In this document: one piece after another, positions 26,856 to 35,934 of the stretch
Layout: each line of letters opens with the position of its first letter
How positions within the stretch are numbered: the first letter of the stretch is position 1
Origin: DATFMH01 sp035267045
Lineage (GTDB): Bacteria > Bacteroidota > Rhodothermia > Balneolales > DATFMH01
DNA length: 64,000 bases
Direction of reading: 5' to 3'
Assembly (NCBI GenBank): GCA_035267045.1
Contig: DATFMH010000063.1
Span: 16,601 to 80,600, forward strand
Notes under the pieces: model-generated
Seen by the model: only the letters and a program-made list of their open reading frames with translations
Databases searched by the model: none
What the model was told of the DNA's origin: nothing
Made by a program: the position numbers and the translations under genes

Positions 26856-28304
26856 GTGCATATTAACTTCAGTTATATCGACTGGGCTATCGTATTGGTC
26901 TATTTTGTGGCCATTGTCTGGCTGAGCCTGAAAAAACAATGGCAGGATGTCGATGAAGAAACGTTTCTGCTTTCCGGCCGAAAAATGACCTTGCCGGCTT
27001 TTATTGCTACACTTGTATCCACATGGTACGGTGGTATTCTCGGAGTGGGAGAATATAGTTATCAGTATGGTGTTTCCGAATGGATCTTGCTTGGACTGCC
27101 GTTTTACGTTTTCTCTATCCTTTTTGCCTACCTGCTCGCCGAGAAAATACGTCATAACCCGGCATTATCGATACCGGAAGCACTAAGCAACCAATACGGA
27201 TCCAGGGCAGGAAATACGTCGGCTCTTGGTGTTTTTATTCTGGTAAGTCCGGCACCATATATCCTCATGTTGGGACTGCTTTTTCAATTTATGTTTGGCG
27301 GAAACGGGAACATGCTTATTTATGCCATACTCGTATCACTTTTTTCCGTTCTGTATGTGAGTTTCGGGGGCTTTGATGCTGTGGTTCGTACCGACGACTT
27401 ACAGGTTATATTAATGTATGTCGGATTTTTTGTACTGCTTTTTTATGCATGGCATGTTTTTGGAAGTCCTGTCAAACTCTGGAACCATGTTCCTGAAAAA
27501 TACAAGGATTTTACCGGTGGCCATTCAATCCAGTATATCCTGGTATGGTTTTTCATCGCTCTATGGACGTTTGTCGATCCGAGCTTTCACCAACGTGCCG
27601 CTGCTGCCCGAACACCCGAGGTAGCGAAAAAGGGTATTTTATACTCAGTCCTGTTCTGGACAGTTTTCGATTTTCTTTCTTTGAGTTGTGGTGTATACGG
27701 TTTTAAAATATTGGGACACATCGACAAACCGGCCATGGTCTATCCCTATCTCGCAGATAAAATTCTTCCGGTAGGGATGCGCGGGTTGTTCTATGTAGCA
27801 TTATTAGCCACTATTATGTCGACATTGGATAGTTATCTCTTTTTATCCGGACAAACTCTCGGACGGGATTTGCTGGCAAAAATATTTCCGAAAGCTCCAA
27901 GGGTTCTGTTAACCCGGGTAAGTGTACTTCTGGCCGCGGCCCTGGGAATACTGCTTATCGTTCTCTATCCCAGTGTCATATCATTATGGTATGTTATCGG
28001 TTCCGTGATGATTCCGGGATTATTAATACCTGTTTTGGGAATTTATCTACCCATATTTCGACTTAAACGGGAATATGTTTTACCATTGATGATATTAAGT
28101 ACGGGCATTTCAATACTATGGCTGGGTTTGGGAAGTTTTCATGCTTCTGAAAAATATTCTGAAGCATTTTTGGGCATTGAACCATTTTATCCCGGTATGC
28201 TTGTCAGTTTTGTGTTATGGATCATCGGCAGGGATAAAGAAGCGGAGGAGACAATTTACATGCCTGCGGATGAAAATAGCTATGCAGAAACAGCTAATGA
28301 CTAA
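26856..28304 (+). CDS. Sodium:solute symporter family transporter
   Basis: 482 residues with about 13 hydrophobic helices. It starts with a GTG, followed by a helix and then GRKMTLPAFIATLVSTWYGGILGVGEYSYQYG, the family's typical TM2 region. FVDPSFHQRAAAARTPEVAKKG and ALLATIMSTLDSYLFLSGQTLGRDL are the later SSS signature (sodium-site helix TM8). Substrate is unknown; linkage to thiN suggests thiamine or a precursor, as inference. It overlaps the convergent small gene by four bases. Confidence 0.88.
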   Translation: MHINFSYIDWAIVLVYFVAIVWLSLKKQWQDVDEETFLLSGRKMTLPAFIATLVSTWYGGILGVGEYSYQYGVSEWILLGLPFYVFSILFAYLLAEKIRHNPALSIPEALSNQYGSRAGNTSALGVFILVSPAPYILMLGLLFQFMFGGNGNMLIYAILVSLFSVLYVSFGGFDAVVRTDDLQVILMYVGFFVLLFYAWHVFGSPVKLWNHVPEKYKDFTGGHSIQYILVWFFIALWTFVDPSFHQRAAAARTPEVAKKGILYSVLFWTVFDFLSLSCGVYGFKILGHIDKPAMVYPYLADKILPVGMRGLFYVALLATIMSTLDSYLFLSGQTLGRDLLAKIFPKAPRVLLTRVSVLLAAALGILLIVLYPSVISLWYVIGSVMIPGLLIPVLGIYLPIFRLKREYVLPLMILSTGISILWLGLGSFHASEKYSEAFLGIEPFYPGMLVSFVLWIIGRDKEAEETIYMPADENSYAETAND

Positions 28305-28585
28305 CGGTTTTTGAGGATATGCGATAGGTTAAGCTTGTGAATGGGGATTAAATATTTTGATTCAAATGCATCTTTCTGAATCCCCAATTCACCGGTGCCT
28401 CTGAAGTCAACCACACAATAGGACTCAATCATATTCACAATTTCACCAACACCATAAAATTCCGGACATGGTCCGTAATATACCAAATCACCCAGACTCA
28501 AGTCATTGTTAGCTCTTCGGTAATAAGGAAGTATTACCGGCAGGCGTTCAATTCGATATGGTAAATTTTTCTTTGGACTTTCCAT
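28301..28585 (-). CDS. Small protein of unknown function downstream of tsaE
   Basis: 94 residues, no signal peptide or membrane helix. The sequence is beta-rich with a Tyr-rich start (RIERLPVILPYYRRANN), then LSLGDLVYYGPCPEFYGVGEIVNMIESYCVVDFRGTG, which looks like a small SH3-like or CarD/KOW-like barrel, and a basic tail. I do not recognise the family. It is probably real: it follows tsaE by 21 bases on the same strand and has balanced composition. Its stop overlaps the symporter stop. Confidence 0.7.
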   Translation of the reverse strand: MESPKKNLPYRIERLPVILPYYRRANNDLSLGDLVYYGPCPEFYGVGEIVNMIESYCVVDFRGTGELGIQKDAFESKYLIPIHKLNLSHILKNR

Positions 28586-28606
28586 GATTTTGGTTCAATA
28601 TAAGCC

Positions 28607-29083
28607 TTATTCTTCTTTTTTACGGTATAAAATATGTCTCTTATTTTTTGAAATATGCTTCATTTCGATCCATACAGCCTCTTCCGGGATGATACCCGGG
28701 ATCTTTTCGGGCCACTCTATAAAACAAACTCCTTCGCCGTAGAAATATTCTTCAACACCAATTTCAAGTGCTTCCATTTCCGATTTCAACCTGTAAAAAT
28801 CGAAATGATAAACAGGGATCTTACCTTCCTTGTATTCATGAATCAAGGTAAATGTGGGAGAACTCACATTGCCGGGGTTATTACCCAGTGCACGGGCAAC
28901 TCCCTTGACAAAGTGTGTTTTACCGGCACCCAGATCCCCGGTAAGGCAAACCACGTCGCCCGCCTCAAGTTTGCCGGCTAATTCCTCTGCCATTTTAAAC
29001 GTCTCTTCAATGGAAGAACTGGTAAGTTCTTTTCCCAATAGCTCATTGAAACGTTCAATTGTTGATTCCATGCTTACATTCAT
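28607..29083 (-). CDS. tsaE: tRNA threonylcarbamoyladenosine biosynthesis ATPase TsaE
   Basis: 158 residues. Walker A GDLGAGKT, the family motif SPTFTLIHEY, YHFDFYRL and the CFIEWPEKI segment are all present. TsaE works with TsaB and TsaD to complete t6A37 in ANN-decoding tRNAs. It lies 38 bases after porX in the same direction. This porX-tsaE neighbourhood is familiar from Bacteroidota genomes (recalled, not checked). No tsaB or tsaD in the window. Confidence 0.95.
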   Translation of the reverse strand: MNVSMESTIERFNELLGKELTSSSIEETFKMAEELAGKLEAGDVVCLTGDLGAGKTHFVKGVARALGNNPGNVSSPTFTLIHEYKEGKIPVYHFDFYRLKSEMEALEIGVEEYFYGEGVCFIEWPEKIPGIIPEEAVWIEMKHISKNKRHILYRKKEE

Positions 29084-29121
29084 TTTTCCTGATCCGGTCT
29101 AATACAAGAATAGTAATGTTA

Positions 29122-30669
29122 TCATTTCGATCGCATTGTTACAACCGGTAAAATCATTTCTTCCATCGAGGCGCCACCATGTTGAAAAGTGTCCCTGTAC
29201 TTATTCTGATACCGGTGATAGTTGGTTGGATAAACGAAATAATAATCTTCTTTGGCAAATATGTAATTTGTCGTAACACCACCACGGGGTAACATATAAT
29301 CCGACGGATTATTAATCATGATAGCTGCGTCTTTATCACATTTGAGATTCCGTCCGTATTTGTAGCGCAGGCTTGTGGACGTATCGCGGTCACCCAACAC
29401 ACGGGTATCGCGAAGCGCCCGTACTGATCCATGATCGGTCGTAACGACTATAGTCACATCCTGTTCCGAAAGTGTTTTGAAAATTTCCAGTAAAGCCGAA
29501 TGTTCAAACCATGTTTTTGTCAATGCACGGAAAGCCGGTACATCAGGCGCTATTTCCTTAAGAACTTCCGAGTCGGAGCGGGTATGGACCAGCGTATCTA
29601 CGAAATTAAATACAAATGCACTCAACGGGGTCTGGGTATAATTTAAAATACGGTCCGCCAGTTTTCGTCCCTCGTCCGTCTGTAAAATTTTTTCATATTT
29701 GGGTGTAAAATTATATCTGCCTCTTTTGATCTGGAGTTCTAAAAGTTCCCCTTCGAACCGGTTCAGGGATGATTCGTTGTCATCCGTCGTTTCCCACAAT
29801 CCCGGGTAATATTTTTCTATTTCATTGGGATATAAGCCAGAGAATATGGCATTTCTGGCATACGGAGTTGCCGTAGGTAAAATCGAGTAATAAAAATCTG
29901 TTTGAATATTGTACATCTCTGTTAACAGGCTTTCAAACACCAGCCATTGATCGTACCGCATACAATCGATAACAAAGAACATCGTAGTTTTTCCCTCATC
30001 CAGCAAAGGCCTGATATGTTGTTTGACTATATCCGGCGATAAAACGGGACGATCCGGTATATCTTCACGAAGCCAATAATAGTATTCCCGTTCAATAAAC
30101 TTACCGAACTCACGATTAGCCTGTTGATATTGATCATCTAAAACCTGCCGCAATGCTTCATCTTCTCTCGGTAGTTCGAGATCCCAGCCCGTAAGTCGTT
30201 TGTAGACATTTATCCATTCGTTCCAATCTAGATCACCGGATAAATTCATCGATATGTCATTAAAACTTCGAAGATACGCCTGGGCTGATTTCTCATTTCT
30301 GATTCGGTTGCGATCCAGAATCCGTTTAACAGTCAGTAGTATTTGATTCGGGTTGACCGGTTTTATCAGGTAATCAGAAATTTTGGCTCCGATGGCATCA
30401 TCCATAATGGACTCTTCCTCGTTCTTTGTGATCATAACAACGGGTAAAGATGGCTGTAAAGCTTTTATATTGCTAAGAGTAGCCAATCCATCCATTCCCG
30501 GCATATGCTCATCAAGAAATACGATATCAAAGTTTTTCTCCCTGATACTCGTAAGCGCATCCTCTCCATTCGTCACCGGTGTAACTTCGAATCCTTTTTT
30601 TTCTAAAAAAATAATATGCGGACGAAGATGATCGATTTCGTCGTCAGCCCATAATATAGTTGCTGTCAT
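29122..30669 (-). CDS. porX: PorX-like response regulator with PglZ phosphodiesterase domain (T9SS regulator)
   Basis: I place the start at the ATG at 30667-30669; a TTG nine bases upstream is less likely. 515 residues. The receiver domain (about 1-120) has ADDE, phospho-acceptor Asp53 in IVFLDEHMPG, the ITKN switch Thr and Lys in YLIKP. A helical linker follows, then the PglZ alkaline-phosphatase-like domain (about 200-515) with metal-binding motifs VIDCMRYDQW, FNFVDTLVH and VTTDHGSVRA. This fusion is diagnostic of PorX, which controls T9SS genes and in P. gingivalis signals with PorY and the sigma factor SigP. It sits between a ComEA-like gene and tsaE. Confidence 0.93.
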   Translation of the reverse strand: MTATILWADDEIDHLRPHIIFLEKKGFEVTPVTNGEDALTSIREKNFDIVFLDEHMPGMDGLATLSNIKALQPSLPVVMITKNEEESIMDDAIGAKISDYLIKPVNPNQILLTVKRILDRNRIRNEKSAQAYLRSFNDISMNLSGDLDWNEWINVYKRLTGWDLELPREDEALRQVLDDQYQQANREFGKFIEREYYYWLREDIPDRPVLSPDIVKQHIRPLLDEGKTTMFFVIDCMRYDQWLVFESLLTEMYNIQTDFYYSILPTATPYARNAIFSGLYPNEIEKYYPGLWETTDDNESSLNRFEGELLELQIKRGRYNFTPKYEKILQTDEGRKLADRILNYTQTPLSAFVFNFVDTLVHTRSDSEVLKEIAPDVPAFRALTKTWFEHSALLEIFKTLSEQDVTIVVTTDHGSVRALRDTRVLGDRDTSTSLRYKYGRNLKCDKDAAIMINNPSDYMLPRGGVTTNYIFAKEDYYFVYPTNYHRYQNKYRDTFQHGGASMEEMILPVVTMRSK

Positions 30670-30697
30670 ACTTCTCAATTCATGATTGAATAACTTA

Positions 30698-31231
30698 TTA
30701 TAAAGTTATATGCATTTTTAATTTCTCAAATTTTTTTTTCCCGATGCCTTTCACCAATGTCAGTGATTTAAGCTTCTTGAAAGGACCGTGTTTTGTTCTG
30801 TAATCTATTATCTTTTGAGCAGTTTTTGGCCCAATCCCTCTTAAGGATTGCAATGCTTCCAAACCTGATGAATTTATAGAAATTAACTCATTAGGCTGAC
30901 TCTTTTTGGATTTTTTTTGTGCTATCTTCTTAACATTATGGAATGCTTCACCTTGGTGAAACGACTTTTTCGTATGTTTATTTTTTATAGCACCGGTTTT
31001 GTAATAAGTTATCTTCCTGATTGAGTCTCTACGCCTCGCTGCCGCAAGTTTTTTCCGGTACTCTTTTCGAAGTGGCGCATAATAAGCTTTATCATATTTC
31101 TGACGAGGGGAAAGAAATAAATTAATCAGACTTATCACAGCCACAAATGTTACAATCAGAACAATGAACCGTCTTTCTCCGGGTGTTATATTCAAACGTT
31201 CGAGTAAAAAAAACAGTTTCCTTTTCAACAT
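30698..31231 (-). CDS. ComEA-like helix-hairpin-helix protein with membrane anchor
   Basis: 177 residues. An N-terminal helix (FIVLIVTFVAVISLINLFL, about 22-40) anchors it. A very basic linker (about 45-115, many Lys/Arg) follows. The C-terminal helix-hairpin-helix pair is INSSGLEALQSLRGIGPKTAQKIIDYR with LTLVKGIGKKKFEKL. ComEA-type proteins bind DNA non-specifically at the envelope during uptake, though many Bacteroidota homologues lack a proven role. First gene of the comEA-porX-tsaE-unknown run. Confidence 0.85.
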   Translation of the reverse strand: MLKRKLFFLLERLNITPGERRFIVLIVTFVAVISLINLFLSPRQKYDKAYYAPLRKEYRKKLAAARRRDSIRKITYYKTGAIKNKHTKKSFHQGEAFHNVKKIAQKKSKKSQPNELISINSSGLEALQSLRGIGPKTAQKIIDYRTKHGPFKKLKSLTLVKGIGKKKFEKLKMHITL

Positions 31232-31403
31232 ACCTCAATAATGCTTTAATACCTTTTAAAGTAAGAGGCATTAGTAACGAAAACCTTACAGGCGAATCGA
31301 TGGTTTACCACTCATCATGAGTGTTGATAAATTTTGCTATTTGAACAAACGGAAATGTTTATCTTCTTTTACGTATCATCATTGGAATCCAAATAACTAA
31401 TTG

Positions 31404-32204
31404 ATGTCAGAAAAATTAACATATAGTTATCACGGTTTATCAGTCAACTATTACAAGTCCGGTTCGGGCACCCCATTAATCATATTACATGGTTGGGGAA
31501 GCAGTGCAAAAGTGATGATGCCACTTGCACAGAATTTATCCGGTTTACGAACCTGCTATGTTTTGGATTTGCCTGGTTTTGGAGAAACACCCGAACCACC
31601 GAATCCTTGGACTATTAATGATTACGCTGATTTGATAGCATCGTTTATCCATGAACGGGGTTTTGAAAAAGCTGGTATACTCGCCCATTCCTTCGGTGGC
31701 AGAATTACACTCAAATTATGCGCCCGGCAGGAGATGAAACCAAAATTGGATAAGATATTGATAACCGGAGGTGCCGGAATGAAACCAAAACGGAGCATGA
31801 AATTTTACTTCCGGAAATACTTCGCCAGGTTTCTGAAGACCCCCACAGTTATTTTACCCGGTCATTTGCGTGAACAGGCTCTTAACCGTTTACGAAAAAC
31901 AGCCATTTGGAAATCCCTTGGCTCAACCGATTACCGGGCATTGGATGGAGTGATGCGCGAGACATTTGTTAAAACCGTTTCGGAATACCTGGAGTCTTTA
32001 CTTCCTTCTATAGATAATGAAGTTTTATTGCTTTGGGGTACGAATGATGACGCTACTCCGTTATATCAGGCAGAGAGAATGGAGAAAGGCCTTAAAAATG
32101 CGGCATTAGTGACCATCGATCACGCCGGTCATTATGCTTTTCTGGATCAACCACATAAATTTAAAATAATTGCTGAGGCCTTCTTTAAAAATGAGACAAA
32201 ATGA
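31404..32204 (+). CDS. Alpha/beta hydrolase
   Basis: Start at ATG 31404 rather than the TTG at 31401; 266 residues. The oxyanion segment ILHGWGSS, the nucleophile elbow AHSFGG, the acid in GTNDDATP and the His in DHAGHYAFLDQP make a complete Ser-Asp-His triad. A lid region rich in Arg and Lys (about 125-185) separates the halves. Substrate unknown. Its stop overlaps the hemW start (ATGA), so the two are cotranslated. Confidence 0.9.
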   Translation: MSEKLTYSYHGLSVNYYKSGSGTPLIILHGWGSSAKVMMPLAQNLSGLRTCYVLDLPGFGETPEPPNPWTINDYADLIASFIHERGFEKAGILAHSFGGRITLKLCARQEMKPKLDKILITGGAGMKPKRSMKFYFRKYFARFLKTPTVILPGHLREQALNRLRKTAIWKSLGSTDYRALDGVMRETFVKTVSEYLESLLPSIDNEVLLLWGTNDDATPLYQAERMEKGLKNAALVTIDHAGHYAFLDQPHKFKIIAEAFFKNETK

Positions 32205-33346
32205 GCGGCCTCTATATTCACATACCTTTTTGTAAACAGGCATGTTCTTACTGTGATTTTTATTTTATCACAAGAACTGAAAAAAAAGACCTGTTTGTTA
32301 ATCGTTTAATCGACGAAATATCGTCGTTCGAGGATTCGGTATACACCGAAGAACCGGTAGATACTATTTACTTTGGCGGAGGTACTCCTTCTTTATTATC
32401 TACCAATGACTTAGAACGTATTCTTAAGAAATTTTCAAGCGTTTTCAACATTCATGAAGTTAAAGAAATAACGTTGGAGATGAATCCCGATGATGTTACG
32501 GCCAACTATCTTCGAGACCTGAAAGAGCTGGGCATTAACCGGGCCAGCATGGGGATCCAATCTTTCCAGCCTGAGTTACTTGAGTTCATGCACAGGGCAC
32601 ATAACAGGGACGAGGCTCTTAAAAGTCTGGAAATATTAGCAAAAACCGGTTTTAATAATTATACCGTTGATCTTATATATGGAAATCCGGGTCAAACAAT
32701 GCAAGATCTCGAACAGGATTTGGATATACTGATGTCCTATAACCCGCCACACGTTTCAGCTTATTCACTGACGGTTGAACCCCGAACACGATTGGGGAAA
32801 ATGGTTCAAATGGGACGCATTTCACCTTTGGAGGAAGAACGGGTCAGTGAACACATGGATTTGATTATTGATAAGTTCCGGTCAATCGGCATTGAACAAT
32901 ACGAAGTTAGTAATTACAGCCGGATTGGTAGTGAAGCCATCCATAATTCCAATTACTGGGAACATCAAAACTATTTAGGTTTCGGGCCGGCTGCCCACTC
33001 TTTTTGGTGGGATGAGTCAAGAGAAAAAGCCGTCCGCTGGCAAAACGAAGCAGATATCAAACAATATGTTAGCTCCGGTAATATATTTGAGAAGTGGGAG
33101 GCCGAACAATTGAATCTGAAATCTCTTGCCGAAGAACGAATCATGCTCGGGTTGCGAACCATCAAAGGGTTACCTGTTGATACGTTAAAAAACGAGTATG
33201 ATTATAATCTCACAGAGGCCCAGGATCAGTATTTGCATTATCTCATCAAGAATGATTTTTTAAAGGAAAGAGATCCTATGCACCTGACGCAAAAAGGCTT
33301 AAAACTTGCTGATCGCATCACACTGGAAATTATAACCCGGGGTTAA
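32201..33346 (+). CDS. hemW: HemW-like radical SAM protein
   Basis: 381 residues. The cluster motif is IHIPFCKQACSYCDF (Cys11, Cys15, Cys18), followed by YFGGGTPSLL, LEMNPDDV, RASMGIQSF and GFGPAAHSF, all as in HemW (formerly called HemN-like). HemW has been reported as a heme-binding chaperone delivering heme to respiratory proteins rather than a coproporphyrinogen dehydrogenase. The extra N-terminal helix of true HemN is absent. Coupled to the hydrolase upstream. Confidence 0.92.
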   Translation: MSGLYIHIPFCKQACSYCDFYFITRTEKKDLFVNRLIDEISSFEDSVYTEEPVDTIYFGGGTPSLLSTNDLERILKKFSSVFNIHEVKEITLEMNPDDVTANYLRDLKELGINRASMGIQSFQPELLEFMHRAHNRDEALKSLEILAKTGFNNYTVDLIYGNPGQTMQDLEQDLDILMSYNPPHVSAYSLTVEPRTRLGKMVQMGRISPLEEERVSEHMDLIIDKFRSIGIEQYEVSNYSRIGSEAIHNSNYWEHQNYLGFGPAAHSFWWDESREKAVRWQNEADIKQYVSSGNIFEKWEAEQLNLKSLAEERIMLGLRTIKGLPVDTLKNEYDYNLTEAQDQYLHYLIKNDFLKERDPMHLTQKGLKLADRITLEIITRG

Positions 33347-33469
33347 ACCTTTCAATTTATTCCTTTTTATGCATTGCATTTATGTACAGAAAGAGCCATT
33401 ATTACACTTGTAAATCACGGGAGAAAAGGGCTTTTTTACGATATTTGATCTTCAAAAAAATTTGGTACT

Positions 33470-34465
33470 ATGACGCAAAGTTTATATTCACTTTTGAATA
33501 ATATAATTGATTATGCGGGATTATTCCCGCCTGCTCAATTATCGCTTGATAAAGCTATTCATAATTTTGCCAGATATAGAAAAGGATCTGATCACTGGAT
33601 GTTGTCGCGATTTATTGTTCCGGCCGGCATGTTGAAAGATCTGACAATTTATTCTGAAGAACTATTCACGGATACCCCCCCTTTTGATTTTTCAGTCACA
33701 GGCAGTAAAGGGGATACGGTTTCAGAATTCATTAATAATCTTAAGTCAGATCTTGAGAATATTCAAAAATTTCATGAGGATAATCCGGGTTTGGTAACAA
33801 CCCAAATTTATGAAACAAAATTACCGATCGAATTGATCAAAGGCCATGATAAAAAAGCTATCTGGCAACTCCTTGATGAAGTTATGAATCAAATAGAGAA
33901 TAATTCACCCAACCCGGTATCGGTTTTTTATGAATCCGCATTTGATGAAAATTATCAAATGGATAATATTATTGTTATGGATGCGCTGGCCGAACACCAG
34001 TTAAAAATCAGCAAAGCCAGTAAACTCAATAACTATCTAATGACCGGATTCAAACTTCGATGCGGAGGAGTAAAAGCCCATATGTTCCCATCCTCCGATC
34101 AGGTCGTATTTGCCATTAATCATGCTATTCAGGGTGGTTTAACCATGAAAGCTACAGCCGGGTTACATCATCCAATCCGGCATTTTAACCAATCTGTAAA
34201 TACTAAGATGTACGGATTCTTTAATCTTTTCATTGGGGCAATATTAAGCCGGACCCACGGGTTGAACGATGAACAACTGAAATCCATTATCGAAGAGGAG
34301 GATGTGAATAATTTCACATTTGAAAATGAATGTATTCGATGGAAAGATTACGAAGCTGACATCGAACAAATTGATAACGCAAGGAGAGAATTCATTGTAT
34401 CGTACGGAAGCTGCAGCTTTGACGAACCTCGTGATGATTTGAGAGAGTTTGGCTTAATGCCGTAA
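33470..34465 (+). CDS. Conserved protein of unknown function paired with fumarylacetoacetase
   Basis: 331 residues, soluble, no signal peptide. I do not recognise a named family, but several stretches look like active-site motifs: DYAGLFPPAQLSLDKAI near the N-terminus, RFIVPA, FKLRCGG (194-200) and KATAGLHHPIRH (227-238), and a C-terminal SYGSCSFDEP. The alternating strand/helix layout with Lys, Arg and His pairs late in the chain would fit a TIM-barrel enzyme, possibly lyase- or aldolase-like (inference). It ends 41 bases before fah on the same strand, so a role next to tyrosine or aromatic catabolism is plausible. Confidence 0.75.
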   Translation: MTQSLYSLLNNIIDYAGLFPPAQLSLDKAIHNFARYRKGSDHWMLSRFIVPAGMLKDLTIYSEELFTDTPPFDFSVTGSKGDTVSEFINNLKSDLENIQKFHEDNPGLVTTQIYETKLPIELIKGHDKKAIWQLLDEVMNQIENNSPNPVSVFYESAFDENYQMDNIIVMDALAEHQLKISKASKLNNYLMTGFKLRCGGVKAHMFPSSDQVVFAINHAIQGGLTMKATAGLHHPIRHFNQSVNTKMYGFFNLFIGAILSRTHGLNDEQLKSIIEEEDVNNFTFENECIRWKDYEADIEQIDNARREFIVSYGSCSFDEPRDDLREFGLMP

Positions 34466-34506
34466 GAGAATATTATTAACTATTAATAAAAAGCCATTAT
34501 TTACCT

Positions 34507-35796
34507 ATGAATGCTACCAATGATCCATCTTTAAAATCATTTATTCCTGTTAACCCGGATTCTCATTTTCCTATTCAGAATTTGCCTTACGGAATTTTTA
34601 AACCTAAATCAGGTGGAAGCCCGAGAATCGGCACAGCCATCGGAGATTATGTCCTTGACCTTGCCGAACTCGAAGATGCCGGCGTATTCGACGGTCCGGA
34701 ACTGGATGGAGAGCATGTTTTCGATAGTACCTCTTTGAATGCATTTATGGCTATGGGCCGTAATGCATGGAAAGAAGCACGGGAGAAGATAAGTCAGCTT
34801 TTAAGAGATGATGAACCGACCATTCGTGACAATGATCGTCTCCGCGATAAAGTATTATTTAAGAGGCCGGACGTGGAGATGCTTCTGCCGGTAGATATCG
34901 GTGATTATACTGATTTTTATTCATCCAAAGAGCATGCAACCAATGTCGGAACTATATTTCGCGGCAAAGAAAATGCCCTCCAACCCAACTGGCTTCATCT
35001 TCCGGTCGGGTATCACGGCCGTGCAAGTTCCATTGTGTTAGATGGTAACGGCATCAGACGTCCACTCGGACAAACCAAACCTCAAAACGAAGACAAACCT
35101 TCATTTGGTCCAAGCCGTTTATTGGATTTTGAGCTCGAAATGGGATTTTTCACAGGTCCTGACAGCAAACTCGGCGAGCCGATACCCATTAAAGAAGCAG
35201 ATGATCATATCTTCGGTATGGTTCTGGTGAATGATTGGAGCGCACGTGATATTCAGGCATGGGAATATGTGCCACTCGGACCATTTCTTGCCAAGAATTT
35301 TGCCACAACCATATCACCATGGGTTGTCACACTCGAAGCACTCGAGCCATTTAAGACTGAGGGGCCCAAACAAGATCCCGAACCACTGCCCTATTTGAGA
35401 AGCAAAGGTAATCCGACATTCGATATAAACCTTGAGGTATCGCTGAAAACAGAGAAAATGAATGAGCCGCATATCATAACTCATTCTAACTACAAATATC
35501 TCTACTGGAATATTTACCAGCAATTAGCCCATCATACCATAACCGGATGTAATATCCGTACCGGTGATTTGATGGCATCCGGAACCATTAGCGGTCCAAC
35601 ACCTGATTCATATGGCAGTATGTTGGAATTAACTTCGCGTGGTACCAAACCGCTAAAGCTTCCAAATGGTGAGGAACGGAAATTCCTGGAGAATGGTGAT
35701 ACCGTGAATATGTCGGCCTGGGCACAGGGTGAAAATTATAAAATTGGTTTCGGGGAAATCTCCTCCAGGATCTTGCCCGCAATTCAAGATTTTTAA
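34507..35796 (+). CDS. fahA: Fumarylacetoacetase
   Basis: 429 residues, full length. The N-terminal domain (about 15-130) is followed by the catalytic domain with DYTDFYSSKEHATNVG, PVGYHGRASS, ELEMGFFTG and VLVNDWSARDIQAWEY; the Asp/Glu metal ligands and the catalytic His are all present. It hydrolyses fumarylacetoacetate to fumarate and acetoacetate, the last step of tyrosine degradation. No homogentisate dioxygenase or other pathway gene is in the window. Its only partner is the preceding unknown gene. Confidence 0.96.
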   Translation: MNATNDPSLKSFIPVNPDSHFPIQNLPYGIFKPKSGGSPRIGTAIGDYVLDLAELEDAGVFDGPELDGEHVFDSTSLNAFMAMGRNAWKEAREKISQLLRDDEPTIRDNDRLRDKVLFKRPDVEMLLPVDIGDYTDFYSSKEHATNVGTIFRGKENALQPNWLHLPVGYHGRASSIVLDGNGIRRPLGQTKPQNEDKPSFGPSRLLDFELEMGFFTGPDSKLGEPIPIKEADDHIFGMVLVNDWSARDIQAWEYVPLGPFLAKNFATTISPWVVTLEALEPFKTEGPKQDPEPLPYLRSKGNPTFDINLEVSLKTEKMNEPHIITHSNYKYLYWNIYQQLAHHTITGCNIRTGDLMASGTISGPTPDSYGSMLELTSRGTKPLKLPNGEERKFLENGDTVNMSAWAQGENYKIGFGEISSRILPAIQDF

Positions 35797-35934
35797 TAAG
35801 TGCTTTCCGGAACAAATGTTTATAGTATTTAACCAGATAATCTATATAATGCCGCATTCCCTGTCTCACGAGGGCTATTCATTAATAGACCTTTTGCTTG
35901 TTGAAAAGTTTATAATTCTATTCTTTATGGATCA

